Shown: positions 8,371 to 18,127, counted from the stretch's first letter. The stretch: 64,000 nt of DNA from Paracoccaceae bacterium (GCA_024642725.1 JAHEAO010000007.1:1-64000), one strand, 5' to 3'. Program-made: numbers and translations. Notes: generated by a model from the sequence alone, not told the origin.

Positions 8371-9744
8371 CTAGTCGAACACGGCTCGCACAGCCCGCGC
8401 GGTTGCCGCGACGATGGTGTCCGCTTCGGCTTTCGTCAGGCAGAACGGCGGTGCGAAGCCAAGAATGTCGCCCTGTGGCATCGCCCGGGCGATCACCTTG
8501 TCCTGTTCCAGCAGCTTTGCCGAAACCGCGGGCCCGATCTTGCGTGACGGATCGAAGAAGCGGCGCGATTGCTTGTCTTCGACGAATTCGACCGCGCACA
8601 ACAATCCCTCTCCACGCACGTCGCCGACATTGGGATGATCCCCCAGTGCGTCCTGCATCGCGGTCTTCAGATATCTACCGACCGATCCCGCGTTCGCGAC
8701 CAGATCAAGGGAATCTATCAGCTTCAGATTGGCGACACCGGCAGCGGCGCCAATCGGGTGGGCCGAATAGGTCCAGCCATGTCCGATGGGGCCGTTTTCA
8801 TCCGTTCCCCGTTCCAGAACCTTCCAGACCCGGTCGCCGATGATCGACCCCGAAAGCGGCGCATAGGCCGAGGTCAGACCCTTGGCGATCGTGATGATGT
8901 CGGCCTCGATCCCGTAGTGGTCCGATCCGAACATCGTGCCCAACCTGCCGAACCCGGTCACGACTTCGTCGACGATCAACAAGATGTCATGTTTGCGCAG
9001 GACCTTCTGGATCGCATCCCAATACCCCGCCGGCGGCGGAACGATTCCACCCGTGCCAAGGACCGGCTCTCCGATGAAAGCGGCGATCGTATCGGCACCC
9101 TCGCGTTCGATCAGCTCTTCCAGCGCCGTGACGCAATGAGCCACGAATTCGGCCTCTGATTGGGCGAGGTCCGCGCGCCGGTAATAATAGGGTGCCTCGG
9201 TGTGCAGCACCTGCGCCAACGGCAAGTCGAATTTCTTGTGGAACAACTCCAGCCCGGTCAGAGAACCGGTCATCAGCCCTGATCCGTGATAGCCGCGCCA
9301 GCGCGAGATGATCTTCTTCTTTTCCGGGCGCCCGAGGATATTGTTGTAATACCAGACCAGCTTGACGTTGGTCTCGTTCGCATCAGATCCGCCAAGCCCG
9401 AAATAGACCTTGGACATGTTGTCCGGGGCGCGGTCCAGCACCATTTTCGCCAATGTAATGGACGCCTCCGTGCCGTGACCGACATAGGAATGGTAATAGG
9501 CCAGCTCCTTGGCCTGCGCCGCGATGGCTTCTGCGATCTCCTGCCGTCCATAGCCGACATTGACGCAATACAGCCCGGAAAAAGCATCCATCAGCCGAAT
9601 GCCGTCGCGGTCTTCGATATGCACGCCGGACGCGGTCTTGATCACGCGGTTCGGGCTTTCGCCGCGCGCATGCTGGGCAAGATGTGTCGAGGGGTGGAAA
9701 AAGGTCTCGCGGTCCCATTCGTCCAATTGATCATTTCGCAGCAT
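8371..9744 (-). CDS. Class III PLP-dependent aminotransferase (omega-amino acid/polyamine type)
   Basis: LLIVDEVVTGFGRLGTMFGSDHYGIEADIITIAKGLTSAYAPL; 457 aa. Confidence 0.9.
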   Translation of the reverse strand: MLRNDQLDEWDRETFFHPSTHLAQHARGESPNRVIKTASGVHIEDRDGIRLMDAFSGLYCVNVGYGRQEIAEAIAAQAKELAYYHSYVGHGTEASITLAKMVLDRAPDNMSKVYFGLGGSDANETNVKLVWYYNNILGRPEKKKIISRWRGYHGSGLMTGSLTGLELFHKKFDLPLAQVLHTEAPYYYRRADLAQSEAEFVAHCVTALEELIEREGADTIAAFIGEPVLGTGGIVPPPAGYWDAIQKVLRKHDILLIVDEVVTGFGRLGTMFGSDHYGIEADIITIAKGLTSAYAPLSGSIIGDRVWKVLERGTDENGPIGHGWTYSAHPIGAAAGVANLKLIDSLDLVANAGSVGRYLKTAMQDALGDHPNVGDVRGEGLLCAVEFVEDKQSRRFFDPSRKIGPAVSAKLLEQDKVIARAMPQGDILGFAPPFCLTKAEADTIVAATARAVRAVFD

Positions 9745-9953
9745 CGTTTTTCCTTCGGCTCAATCGCAGTCGCGGCAGATGTATTTGATTTCAGCCAATT
9801 CCTCCATCCCCCGGGCGATCCTTTTCGACAGACCCTGCGTTTCGCTCAAGGTTTGGGGGCTGGAAAGAACCGGGCCGAACCTGATAGTGGAAACCGGGTC
9901 GGCCGGACCGTTCTGCAATATCGAACGCAAGCTCTTCGTGAAGGATTGGATTT

Positions 9954-11114
9954 GTGCGTTACCTCGATGACACCAAGGCGCTTCTCCGGAACTTGATCGC
10001 CTTCCCGACGATCTCGACCGACTCCAATCTTGCGATGATCGAGTTCCTCGCCGACCGTCTGACGGCGGTCGGGGCAAGGGTGGACATCCATCACGACGCA
10101 ACCGGGGCCAAGGCCAACCTCTTCGCCACGCTCGGCCCCGATACCGATGGCGGCATCCTGCTGTCGGGGCATTCCGACGTGGTGCCGGTCGCCGATCAGG
10201 ATTGGTCCACAGACCCGTTCGGAATGGTTGAACGCGAAGGCCGGCTCTATGGCCGGGGGGCCTGCGACATGAAGGGCTTTATCGCGGCGACAGTGGCGAT
10301 GGCGCCCTACTATGCCGAACGGATACGGGATCGCCCGCTGCATTTCGCCTTCACCCATGACGAGGAAACCGGCTGTCTGGGCGCGCAGTCTCTGGCAGAG
10401 GTCCTTCGCGCTCAGGGTATCCGCCCCGGCGTCGCGATCATCGGAGAACCGACCTCGATGCGGATTATCGAGGGGCACAAGGGGTGCTATGAATATTCCA
10501 CGCATTTCACCGGCCTCGAAGGCCACGGCTCAGGCCCCGATCGTGGCGTGAATGCGGTCGAATATGCCGTCCGCTACGTGTCCCGACTCCTCGAACTCAA
10601 GGAACAACTCAAGACACGCGCTCCGAAGGAAAGCCGCTTCGATCCGCCCTGGACGACGATCAATACCGGCGCGCTGATCGGCGGGGTCGCGCATAACGTC
10701 ATTCCCGGCAAGGCCCGGATCGACTGGGAAATGCGCCCCGTGCAGAACGGCGACGCCGATTTCGTGAAATCCGACCTGCACGATTTCTGCGCCCATACGC
10801 TCCTGCCCGCGATGCGCGCGGTTTCGCCCGATGCCAACATCGTTACCGACGTGATCGGAGAGGTCGACGGCCTGATCCCCGCAGATGACAACGAGGCCAA
10901 GGACATCCTGATGGAGCTGACCGGATCAAACGGCGCCGATACGGTGCCCTTCGGCACCGAGGCAGGGATATTCCAATCCCTTGGCATGTCGGTCGTCGTC
11001 TGTGGGCCGGGGTCGATCGAGCAGGCGCACAAGCCGGATGAATACGTGTCGCTCGATCAGCTTGGCCAATGCCTGACCATGCTTGAACGCCTCGGCGGCA
11101 AGCTTGCCGCGTGA
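9954..11114 (+). CDS. argE: Acetylornithine deacetylase (M20 family), GTG start
   Basis: LSGHSDVVPVADQDWSTDPF, YGRGACDMKGFIA, FTHDEETGCLGAQ, IIGEPTSMRIIEGHKGCYEY. Confidence 0.85.
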   Translation: MRYLDDTKALLRNLIAFPTISTDSNLAMIEFLADRLTAVGARVDIHHDATGAKANLFATLGPDTDGGILLSGHSDVVPVADQDWSTDPFGMVEREGRLYGRGACDMKGFIAATVAMAPYYAERIRDRPLHFAFTHDEETGCLGAQSLAEVLRAQGIRPGVAIIGEPTSMRIIEGHKGCYEYSTHFTGLEGHGSGPDRGVNAVEYAVRYVSRLLELKEQLKTRAPKESRFDPPWTTINTGALIGGVAHNVIPGKARIDWEMRPVQNGDADFVKSDLHDFCAHTLLPAMRAVSPDANIVTDVIGEVDGLIPADDNEAKDILMELTGSNGADTVPFGTEAGIFQSLGMSVVVCGPGSIEQAHKPDEYVSLDQLGQCLTMLERLGGKLAA

Positions 11115-11226
11115 GGATGCCAAGCAATCAGCCACGGCTAGCGGCAGTTGGGCGGGTGCTGTCTTCTGGCCGGGGGTGAGGATCAGAAACCTCCCGCATC
11201 GGGATTTCCGCAACAGCCCGGTCGGC

Positions 11227-12522
11227 TCAGCTTCGGCTGTTGACCGTCGACAACGCGACACCGGCGAGCGCAAACGCGACGGGGAAGATGTTTATCCCAA
11301 GCGCATTGTCGGCAAAGGTTCCGTTGAGCGCCATGAACGTCAGCCCGGCACAGGCGCAAAGCGCGCCGAGAACCGAACGCAGCGGGCCGGGTGGCGACGC
11401 ATGCGAGTCCCGCGATCCATCTTCCAGCCGCCCGAAAATGGCAACGAGCGGCAGAAGCACCGCGATCATGGCTGCAAACCAAATGGGCCGGGTCAGCCAC
11501 CACATGCCGCTGCCCGGCGTCATGTGAAGCCCGAAGCCGCCAACAGCCATTGAAAGCGCGACAATGCAAAGTAAGGCCGTCAGGTGCCACAGGTAGACGG
11601 TCATGATGCGCTGACCCACAAGGATGACGATCGCCCAAAGCGTCGAGCTTTGCAGCCACACCGAAATTCGACCGGCGACCAGCAGGATAAGCCCGGCCTG
11701 CGTGAAACCGATGGCCAGCATCGCCACGGTCGGAGGCGCAGAGTTGGAAATCTCTTCACCCGGCACGCTGATCATCGACACCGGATATCCGAATTGCCCG
11801 ATCAGCAGATAAAGCGAAACAAGCCCTGCCAGGATCAGCAGTATCGGCACATGTTTCGCCTTGATCCCGCCGTGCCACCAGTAGCCAAGCTGGTGCATCG
11901 CGAGCCAGACAAAGCCGTAGTTTGCCCAGCGCAGCCAGCCATACCCGCCACCGAAGGCGGCAGCGTCCACAACAACTGCCGCCACGATCAAGGCAAGGAC
12001 CGTGCCCAGGCCAAAGCGTTCCCACGCCATGTAGGTGATTGGCACGACGACGGTCACCATGACGTAAACCGCAAGAAACCAGACCGGGATCAACGCCGCC
12101 CTGCTGGTGATCTGTATCAACTCCCCGTCAAGCCCGAGGTATCCGGCAAGTCCGGCGAATGCCGCCCAAAGCAGGATGAGCGGGGCAATCGGCAACAGGA
12201 GCCGCTTGAGCCGGCTCGCCTGCCATGCGTCGCGCTTGGTCTTGTCGGTCCGCGCGGATGACCAGGATGCAGCATTGGAAAACCCGCCCACGAAAAAGAA
12301 TATGGGCATGACCTGCACGACCCATGTCAGATATTGGATCCAGGGGCGCAGTGACAGCAGCTCAGTGAATTTCAGGCTACCGTCAACTAGCTGTGGAACG
12401 CTGACAATCCAGTGCCCGATCACGACGACCGCGATCGCCGCCGCCCGAAAGAAATCCGCAGCGCGGTTGCGATGCGCCGGTGTTAGTTCGGCCGCGGCCT
12501 TTGCGCTTGTCCAAAGTGACAT
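11227..12522 (-). CDS. Acyltransferase family 3 membrane protein
   Basis: NRAADFFRAAAIAVVVIGHW...MPIFFFVGGFSNAASW and ~10 TM helices. Confidence 0.8.
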   Translation of the reverse strand: MSLWTSAKAAAELTPAHRNRAADFFRAAAIAVVVIGHWIVSVPQLVDGSLKFTELLSLRPWIQYLTWVVQVMPIFFFVGGFSNAASWSSARTDKTKRDAWQASRLKRLLLPIAPLILLWAAFAGLAGYLGLDGELIQITSRAALIPVWFLAVYVMVTVVVPITYMAWERFGLGTVLALIVAAVVVDAAAFGGGYGWLRWANYGFVWLAMHQLGYWWHGGIKAKHVPILLILAGLVSLYLLIGQFGYPVSMISVPGEEISNSAPPTVAMLAIGFTQAGLILLVAGRISVWLQSSTLWAIVILVGQRIMTVYLWHLTALLCIVALSMAVGGFGLHMTPGSGMWWLTRPIWFAAMIAVLLPLVAIFGRLEDGSRDSHASPPGPLRSVLGALCACAGLTFMALNGTFADNALGINIFPVAFALAGVALSTVNSRS

Positions 12523-12603
12523 ACCGGTTCTCCTCCTGCCCGCCGGACCGCGTTCATCCGGTATCATTGATCCGATGTCCAAGGCACCGCCGGAACAGTG
12601 GCG

Positions 12604-13200
12604 TCATATCCCTCGAAGGTATTTGTCGACCAGATTCTCGGCCATCTCTTTCGTTGTCATGGATTTTTCCGAAATGATCCGGGCGTTCGCCGGCATCGAA
12701 ACGATCCCCTGAAGTGATGCCCAAAGGACGCGGGCGGAAATCCATGCTTCACGCTTTGAGTCAGCATCAAAAAGCGGAGCAATGGCCGCTTCCACCTTCT
12801 GAAATGCCTTATCGAGTTCCTGCAGGAATTCCGCAGGCTGTTGAATGTCTTCGCGCGACCCATGAGTGATGTTCGACGCCCAGAGCGATGGATTCATCGA
12901 AATGAAGTCCAGATAGACTTGCAGGATCTCTTTCGCATCCGATATTGCGTCGCCGGTTAGCTGAACCTTGCCCAACGACGCATTAAACTTCTGCATCGTT
13001 CTGATATTCACCCGAGAGATCAGCGCGTCGAAATCCTCAAACAGATTATAGATTGTCCCGGGTGAGTATCCGATCTCCGCCGCGACTTTTCGCGTTGTAA
13101 GCGACTGAAGGCCTTCCGTTTCAATGATCCGGGTCGCAGTCGCAAGCGCGATCTCTGTCAGGTCGTCTCGTGAATGATCGGCTCGTCGTGCCAAGGTCAC
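12604..13200 (-). CDS. TetR/AcrR family transcriptional regulator
   Basis: N-terminal HTH: ALATATRIIETEGLQSLTTRKVAAEIGYSPGTIYNLFEDFDALI. Confidence 0.9.
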   Translation of the reverse strand: MTLARRADHSRDDLTEIALATATRIIETEGLQSLTTRKVAAEIGYSPGTIYNLFEDFDALISRVNIRTMQKFNASLGKVQLTGDAISDAKEILQVYLDFISMNPSLWASNITHGSREDIQQPAEFLQELDKAFQKVEAAIAPLFDADSKREAWISARVLWASLQGIVSMPANARIISEKSMTTKEMAENLVDKYLRGI

Positions 13201-13217
13201 ACCTCTCGTTCATTTTT

Positions 13218-13344
13218 TGATCAATGTTCATTTGATTGGATTGAGATGCAAGTCAATTTCTTATCGGGCAGCACTATTCTGATCGTCGTTCATAATTTTA
13301 TTGACTGCCGTTCAGAATCATGCCTTATTATTGACCACTGTTCA
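13218..13344. promoter_or_regulatory. Four copies of a 13-bp imperfect dyad TGA[TC][CT]-N3-GTTCA, candidate TetR operators
   Basis: tgatcaatgttca 13218-13230, tgatcgtcgttca 13280-13292, tgactgccgttca 13302-13314, tgaccactgttca 13332-13344, all between the TetR gene and the divergent operon. Confidence 0.7.
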
Positions 13345-13365
13345 GTAAATCCACGGGAGGGTGGA

Positions 13366-13692
13366 ATGAATGTACAGATGACAATGGAAGGAAACGATCT
13401 TTTCCGTCCCAGGGAATATTTCCGGTACAGAATCGGCGGCGTATTCAGGGCCCGGACCGCGAGATGCGGAATGGTTTGCCTCATCGCAATGGGGTTGAGT
13501 CTGGGCGCGGCTTGCTGGGCGCTCAGGACCGAAGAAATTCCGACGCTGAAAAGCATTTACGCGGCGACCATCGAAAGCCCCGTCCGCGCCGTGATCTCGC
13601 TCTGCGAAGTGTCGGATTTCCGCCCGAGCCTTCATACCAATGGAAACAAATACGATTTGAAGTTCAAGAATTTCTGCAATCCAAAGAACTAG
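13366..13692 (+). CDS. Hypothetical small protein with one TM segment
   Basis: ATG preceded by gggaggg RBS; MNVQMTMEGNDLFRPREYF...MVCLIAMGLSLGAACWAL. Confidence 0.6.
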   Translation: MNVQMTMEGNDLFRPREYFRYRIGGVFRARTARCGMVCLIAMGLSLGAACWALRTEEIPTLKSIYAATIESPVRAVISLCEVSDFRPSLHTNGNKYDLKFKNFCNPKN

Positions 13693-13706
13693 AGGACATC
13701 TTGATC

Positions 13707-14144
13707 ATGACCGGCATCAAGACCATCACGGCTGCCGTGCTTGTATTCGCCTCGATCTCGACCGCGGCGCATAGCGCAGAAGTCATAGGCCAAAAACTCG
13801 CAACCAAGGACTGGTTTGACTACAAGCTCACCTGGTTCGGCGGCTCTCCGTCCTACGTGGCCAAGTGGCACGTCATGGATCAGGGTGGCGCAGTCGTGAT
13901 CTGCGGTGTGGGCGCCTACATTGACAACTCCATGCGCAGCAACACCGACGGCGTCTTACGCGACCTCGGCTTTTATATCGACGAGACCCTGTATCTCGTC
14001 GACATGAAATTCTTTTCAAGGGTGAACCGGCCAAACGATCTGATCGGCGCAAAAGCCAATTGCGCCTCCACCGGTAAGGCTCCGCCCCGAAAAGTGGAAA
14101 ACGGCGTCAGCCTTCGTCCGACACATCCCAAGAAAAGATACTGA
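13707..14144 (+). CDS. Hypothetical secreted protein
   Basis: N-terminal signal peptide MTGIKTITAAVLVFASISTAAHSAE; in the same operon orientation. Confidence 0.65.
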   Translation: MTGIKTITAAVLVFASISTAAHSAEVIGQKLATKDWFDYKLTWFGGSPSYVAKWHVMDQGGAVVICGVGAYIDNSMRSNTDGVLRDLGFYIDETLYLVDMKFFSRVNRPNDLIGAKANCASTGKAPPRKVENGVSLRPTHPKKRY

Positions 14145-14277
14145 CACCGACGGGTGACGCGACCTGAGCCGGCCGCAAACGCTGGCACCGAACGAAGACC
14201 GACTACGGTTCCATGACCTTTACCACTGCGGGCGTTTTCAACGCGCTCTCAAGACCTGCAAAACGGAGGATTTCAAT

Positions 14278-14757
14278 TTGACAGACCTGACTCCGAAATC
14301 CCTGCCCCACGCCAAGGTCCAACACCGGCCCGGCCCGAATGTAGACACCAACCTCGCACTCGGCTGGGCCAGTCTCGCGGCGGGGGCCCTGACCGGCCTC
14401 GTGCTTGGCCTGTGGTCATTCGACGGCCCCGTCAGCGTCCCCGCTGCGATCGGCGAATACGGTGACCTTTCCCGGCGCTTGCTTCGGCTCGGACACATCG
14501 CCTTCTTCGGGCTTGGAATGCTGAACATCATGCTCGCCCGGCACCTCGCCCATTCAGACATGCAACGCGGCAGGGCGGTTCTGGCGCTCCGTTCAATGAA
14601 CTTCGGCAATCTCTTTCTGCCGCTGACACTGATCGTGGCGGCCTTCGTTCCCGTCGCAAAATACCTCACCTGCCTGCCTGCCCTCGCAGTCACGCTAGCG
14701 CTCTCGATCGGCGCTCTTGCTGCCTTCCGGCCCGTCATGAAGGAGTATCGCAAATGA
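14278..14757 (+). CDS. Hypothetical membrane protein (~4 TM), TTG start
   Basis: Hydrophobic stretches LALGWASLAAGALTGLVLGLW, HIAFFGLGMLNIML, NLFLPLTLIVAAFVPVA; ATGA overlap with ACP gene. Confidence 0.7.
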   Translation: MTDLTPKSLPHAKVQHRPGPNVDTNLALGWASLAAGALTGLVLGLWSFDGPVSVPAAIGEYGDLSRRLLRLGHIAFFGLGMLNIMLARHLAHSDMQRGRAVLALRSMNFGNLFLPLTLIVAAFVPVAKYLTCLPALAVTLALSIGALAAFRPVMKEYRK

Positions 14758-15032
14758 CTGACCACCAACAGGAAATCTGGCTGCGATCCGCCATCACGCG
14801 GATCTCGGGAACACCCGCAGACAGGGTGTCAAAAAACGCCGACCTGCAAGACGCCGTCGGCCTCGACAGTCTCGGCCGCCTCGAATTGCTGTCCGAAGTC
14901 GAAGAGGAGTTCGACCTTTTCTTCGACGACGCACCGATGGTCGAAACCCTGACCATCGCCGACATGCTGTCGGCGATCGACGCAAAACTCGGTGAAAAAG
15001 AAAAGGAGGGTCAGCCATGCGCATCGGCCTAA
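14754..15032 (+). CDS. Stand-alone acyl carrier protein
   Basis: Phosphopantetheine site VGLDSLGRLELLSEVEEEFDL in a 92 aa ORF. Confidence 0.88.
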   Translation: MTDHQQEIWLRSAITRISGTPADRVSKNADLQDAVGLDSLGRLELLSEVEEEFDLFFDDAPMVETLTIADMLSAIDAKLGEKEKEGQPCASA

Positions 15033-16330
15033 TCGCACTAAGCGGCGTCCGGGTTCGCACCAGAGAACTCGCCGAAATGGGCGTCACGCTCCCGCAATTC
15101 GTGACCAGAGGCCGCGTGATCGCGTCACTGCCCAGCCTCGGGCTTCTGACGGTCGCCGCGCTGACGCCAGAGGATGTCGAAGTCTGCTATCGGGAAGTCG
15201 ACGAACTGCCGGCCCCCGGCGATCTGGAGCATTTCGACCTTGTCGGAATCTCGTCCTTCACCGCCCGCATCGATGCAGCCTATGCGCTCGCGGACGCATA
15301 CCGGGCCAAGGGCATCCCCGTCGTGCTTGGCGGATTGCATGTCTCGCTGATGCCGGAGGAGGCCGCGCAGCACGCCGATAGCATCGTCGTCGGCGGTGCA
15401 GAAGGCGCATGGCCGGACCTCGTCGCCGATTTTCGCAAAAGCCAGATGAAACCCCGCTACAACGGCCTGCAAAAGGATGTCTTCAAGCCCGCGAACTACG
15501 TCCACCCGCGGTTCGACCTGCTCGAAGGGCGCGACTACAACCGCGTCACGGTCCAGACATCCCGCGGCTGCCCCATCAACTGCGAATTCTGTGCCGCGAG
15601 CCTCAGGATCACCTCGAGCTTTCAGCAAAAGCCCGTTGAATGCGTCATCGCAGAACTCAAGGCGGCGACCGAAGCCACACGGAATCCATTCGTCGAATTC
15701 GCGGATGACAACACGTTCATCAACCGCAAATGGGGCAAGGACCTGATGCGGGCAATGGCCCCGCTCGGACTGCGCTGGTTTACCGAAACCGACATCTCGG
15801 TGGCCGACGACCCCGAACTGCTGTCCCTGATGAAAGACGCGGGCTGCAAACAAATCCTCATCGGTCTGGAAAGCCCGAAGCGGCAAAGCCTCAGCGGTCT
15901 GGACCCGCACGACTGGAAGGCGCGAAAAGCGGACAGATACCTGGAAGCAATCGACAAGATCCAGTCGAACGGGATCAGCGTCAACGGCTGTTTCGTGCTG
16001 GGCCTCGACTCGCACGACACATCAATCTTCGAGGAACTGCGAGACTTCATCAGCCAATCGCGGCTCCTCGAAACCCAGTTGACCGTGCTGACACCCTTCC
16101 CGGGGACCCCGCTCTATCGGCGGCTGAAACAGGAAGACCGCCTTTTGAAAGACCGCTTCTGGGATCGGTGCACCTTGTTCGACGTCAATTACCGACCCAA
16201 GCGCATGACCGTGGAAGAACTCGAAACAGGCATCAAGTGGCTGTTCTCAGAGGTCTACACCGAAGCGGAGTTTGCCAGACGCAAACGCAATTACATGGAG
16301 ATTCACAAGCGGCTGAAAAAGGCGGCGTAG
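15017..16330 (+). CDS. B12-binding-domain radical SAM enzyme (BchE/class B-like)
   Basis: CPINCEFC (CX3CX2C) cluster motif; N-terminal Rossmann-like cobalamin-type domain VVLGGLHVSLMPEEAAQHADSIVVGGAEGAWPDLV; overlaps ACP gene. Confidence 0.9.
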   Translation: MRIGLIALSGVRVRTRELAEMGVTLPQFVTRGRVIASLPSLGLLTVAALTPEDVEVCYREVDELPAPGDLEHFDLVGISSFTARIDAAYALADAYRAKGIPVVLGGLHVSLMPEEAAQHADSIVVGGAEGAWPDLVADFRKSQMKPRYNGLQKDVFKPANYVHPRFDLLEGRDYNRVTVQTSRGCPINCEFCAASLRITSSFQQKPVECVIAELKAATEATRNPFVEFADDNTFINRKWGKDLMRAMAPLGLRWFTETDISVADDPELLSLMKDAGCKQILIGLESPKRQSLSGLDPHDWKARKADRYLEAIDKIQSNGISVNGCFVLGLDSHDTSIFEELRDFISQSRLLETQLTVLTPFPGTPLYRRLKQEDRLLKDRFWDRCTLFDVNYRPKRMTVEELETGIKWLFSEVYTEAEFARRKRNYMEIHKRLKKAA

Positions 16331-16383
16331 GCCTGTGACGGGGCCGAACGCCGGCGACCTGAGCGCCGAGACTTGCGGTATGG

Positions 16384-16411
16384 CGGGGCAGGGATGTCAT
16401 TCCCTGCCCCG
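16384..16411. terminator. Strong hairpin between convergent radical SAM gene and serA
   Basis: cGGGGCAGGGA-tgtcat-TCCCTGCCCCg perfect stem; no clear T-tract on either strand. Confidence 0.6.
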
Positions 16412-16424
16412 AACGGCTCGCGTT

Positions 16425-18020
16425 CTAGGCGACGTCAAACTCCAACGGCTTGACTTGCTGGAACAACCCGGTCGAGCGAAGTTTTGCCAGCACCGGTGCC
16501 GGAATCGCATCGTCGACATACAAAAGCGCGATCGCATCGCGTCCCCGTTCGGACCGGCCAAGCGTGAAGTTGGCGATGTTGACGCCGTTCTCGCCCATCG
16601 TCTGCCCGAGCAAACCAATAATCCCGGGCACGTCCTCGTTCGTCGTATAAAGCATGTGCTGACCGATCTCGGCGTCGATGGTGATGCCCTTGATCTGGAT
16701 GAAGCGGGGCTTGCCATCACTGAAAACAGTCCCTGCAATGGATCTTTCGCGTTCCTCTGTCACAACCGTCAGCTTGATATAGGCATCGAAAACACCGGAC
16801 TTCTCCTGCGTCGTGGTCGAAATGTTGATACCGCGTTCCTTCGCCACGATCGGGGCCGACACCATGTTCACATCCGGGTTGACGACCTTCATGATTCCGG
16901 CGACCGCCGCCGCGTTCAACGCTGCGGTGTTCATCGTCGTCACCGAACCGTTGTAAAGGATGTTGATCGCCTTGATCGGTTCATCCGTCATCTGGCCGAC
17001 AAAGGCCCCCAGATGGGTCGCAAGCTTGACCCACGGCCCCATGACGGCCGCCTCCTCGGCGGTGACGCTGGGCATGTTCAGCGCGTTGGTGACGGCCCCG
17101 GTCAGCAGATAATCCGACATCTGTTCGGCCACCTGCAGCGCCACGTTTTCCTGCGCTTCGGTGGTCGATGCGCCCAGATGCGGGGTGCAGACCACATTGG
17201 GCAGACCGAACAGTGGGGAATCAGTCGCGGGTTCCACCTCGAACACGTCCAGCGCCGCGCCGGCGACGTGTCCGGATTTGATCGCCTCTGCAAGAGCGGC
17301 TTCATCAATCAGCCCGCCGCGCGCGCAGTTGATGATCCGAACACCCTTTTTCACCTTTGTCAGAGCCTCTTTCGAGATGATGCTGCGGGTCTTGTCGGTC
17401 AGCGGCACATGCAGCGTGATGAAATCCGCCCGTGCCAGCAATTCATCCAGTTCGACCTTTTGCACACCGATCTGGTGGGCGCGTTCTTCCGACAGGAAGG
17501 GGTCAAAGGCGATGACTTTCATCTTCAGCCCATGCGCCCGGTCGCAGACGATGCTGCCGATATTGCCCGCGCCGATCACGCCCAGCGTCTTGGCCGTCAG
17601 CTCGACCCCCATGAACCGGCTCTTCTCCCATTTGCCGGCTTGTGTGCTGGCATCGGCCTCGGGGATCTGGCGCGCGACGGCAAACATCATCGCGATGGCA
17701 TGTTCCGCCGTGGTGATCGAATTGCCGAAAGGCGTGTTCATCACGATCACACCCTTCTTCGACGCGGCGGGGATATCGACATTGTCGACACCGATCCCGG
17801 CCCGCGCGACGATCTTCAGGTTGGTCGCGGCGTCCAATAGCTTCGCCGTCACCTTGGTCGCCGACCGGATTGCCAGGCCGTCGAATTCCGGGATCGCCGC
17901 CAGCAGCGCCTCTTTGTCTTTGCCCAGATCGGGCAGGAAGGTCACGTCGATTCCGCGGTCGCGGAAAATCTGCACGGCGGTGTCGGACAGTTTGTCGGAT
18001 ACGAGTACTCTGGGGGCCAT
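16425..18020 (-). CDS. serA: D-3-phosphoglycerate dehydrogenase with ACT domain
   Basis: GVIGAGNIGSIV, INCARGGLIDEAALAEAI, CTPHLGASTTEAQENVA, C-terminal ACT DVPGIIGLLGQTMGENGVNIANFTLGR. Confidence 0.97.
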   Translation of the reverse strand: MAPRVLVSDKLSDTAVQIFRDRGIDVTFLPDLGKDKEALLAAIPEFDGLAIRSATKVTAKLLDAATNLKIVARAGIGVDNVDIPAASKKGVIVMNTPFGNSITTAEHAIAMMFAVARQIPEADASTQAGKWEKSRFMGVELTAKTLGVIGAGNIGSIVCDRAHGLKMKVIAFDPFLSEERAHQIGVQKVELDELLARADFITLHVPLTDKTRSIISKEALTKVKKGVRIINCARGGLIDEAALAEAIKSGHVAGAALDVFEVEPATDSPLFGLPNVVCTPHLGASTTEAQENVALQVAEQMSDYLLTGAVTNALNMPSVTAEEAAVMGPWVKLATHLGAFVGQMTDEPIKAINILYNGSVTTMNTAALNAAAVAGIMKVVNPDVNMVSAPIVAKERGINISTTTQEKSGVFDAYIKLTVVTEERERSIAGTVFSDGKPRFIQIKGITIDAEIGQHMLYTTNEDVPGIIGLLGQTMGENGVNIANFTLGRSERGRDAIALLYVDDAIPAPVLAKLRSTGLFQQVKPLEFDVA

Positions 18021-18127
18021 CTTGGGCGCTCCTCTTTTCAGATTGGAATTGTACGAATGCGGTTGTCAGGGGGTGTCCGAAACGTACGAAAACGGTCAAC
18101 CGATCCGTACGTTCCGTCAGTTTTCGG

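Noticed and set aside
12567-12600. Additional TGATCC match
   Set aside because: No TA-type -10 at 18 nt and lies inside/near other coding context; not consistent with the RpoE promoter pattern.
16335-17840. 501 aa + strand ORF opposite serA
   Set aside because: Entirely antisense to the clearly conserved serA; high-GC shadow ORF with low-complexity His/Arg-rich translation.
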